A DNA stretch of 39,401 nt, taken from NCBI GenBank assembly GCA_902777355.1, contig CACYTU010000023.1:1-39401 (forward strand). The letters run 5' to 3'. Shown piece by piece: positions 39,122-39,401 of the stretch (position 1 is the first letter of the stretch; every line of letters starts with the position of its first letter). A program made the translations under genes and the position numbers. The notes beneath the pieces were generated by a model. It saw only the letters and a list, made by a program, of their open reading frames with translations, was not told the DNA's origin and ran no database searches. The stretch is from an uncultured Lachnospiraceae bacterium. Lineage in GTDB: Bacteria; Bacillota; Clostridia; Lachnospirales; Lachnospiraceae.

Positions 39122-39401
39122 CCTGTCTCTTTAATTATTCGATTTTCCCTGTCGCTCAGGTCTTTTTCCTGTCACATCAGCATAGTCAGGTTTATGGCTA
39201 TGACTGCGTGTTCACAAACATGTTTGATTAAAGCTACTCGCTGCTTTAGTTTATTAAATGATTAAAGCCCGCGCTGCTTTGCGCGTACCGCGCTCTCGCA
39301 TCGCTCCACACATTCGCATTCCCGGTCTTTTTGCTCATTCTTCGCAAAAATCCCTTCATGCTCATGTGTGTGCGCTCGGAAAATGTCCGCAAATGCCCGA
39401 G
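39122..39401. other. Gene-free end of the window with repeats
   Basis: No coding sequence supported. CAAACATGTTTG (39215-39226) is a perfect palindrome. GATTAAAGC..CGCTGCTTT occurs at 39226 and 39260, a 34-bp period. The rest is GC-skewed sequence with GCGCG and TCGCA words, like the other repeat-rich spacers. Confidence 0.5.

Overview
The window reads as a moderately GC-rich Firmicute of the class Clostridia, most likely a Lachnospiraceae-type anaerobe. The basis is the gene set: cdaA-cdaR, RecD2 without RecBC partners, RqcP/DivIC/TilS/Hpt/FtsH in a row, an archaeal-type short ProRS, Gram-positive Shine-Dalgarno sites, several TTG/GTG starts and a Gram-positive SOS box. I assigned no species. 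Every recognisable gene is on the minus strand except the IS transposase tnpA. Long plus-strand ORFs over uvrA, uvrB and the glycosidases are antisense shadows.

Layout, low to high coordinates. (1) 1-1140: PTS general proteins, the 5' part of enzyme I and HPr. (2) 1741-12256: a sugar island with a sucrose-type PTS permease IIBCA, a HAD phosphatase, a LacI regulator, an amylosucrase-like GH13 enzyme and a neopullulanase/cyclomaltodextrinase-like GH13 enzyme. The PTS promoter carries two LacI-type operators, one of them a perfect 14-of-14 CcpA cre match. (3) 12562-20866: a conserved block hup-rqcP-divIC-tilS-hpt-ftsH, interrupted by an IS200/IS605 element (tnpB and tnpA divergent). The sporulation genes that usually sit in this block (yabP, yabQ, spoIIE) are missing. 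(4) 21199-28268: cca, proS, cdaR, cdaA (c-di-AMP synthesis) and two membrane proteins of unknown role. (5) 28514-38913: comF, recD2, uvrA and uvrB, a DNA uptake and repair stretch, with an SOS box at the uvrB promoter.

Two things stand out. First, the region is full of short tandem repeats, both between genes (units of 10, 17, 20, 34, 37 and 64 bp) and inside reading frames. Repeat-built, low-complexity peptide inserts enlarge otherwise ordinary enzymes: about 335 residues in the GH13 C-domain, about 80 in TilS, about 110 plus 90 in RecD2, an Ala/Gly-rich head on ComF and a histone-H1-like Lys/Ala tail on the amylosucrase-like enzyme. Frame is kept each time and the inserts lie between or outside catalytic motifs. 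Second, between recD2 and uvrA (33272-33545) lies a roughly 275-nt sequence that folds into a long nested stem with a three-way junction. Several internal loops are G/A-rich in the plus-strand sense only, which suggests an undescribed structured RNA rather than a decaying inverted repeat.

All calls come from reading the sequence. Family assignments rest on motifs I can see; no database search was run.
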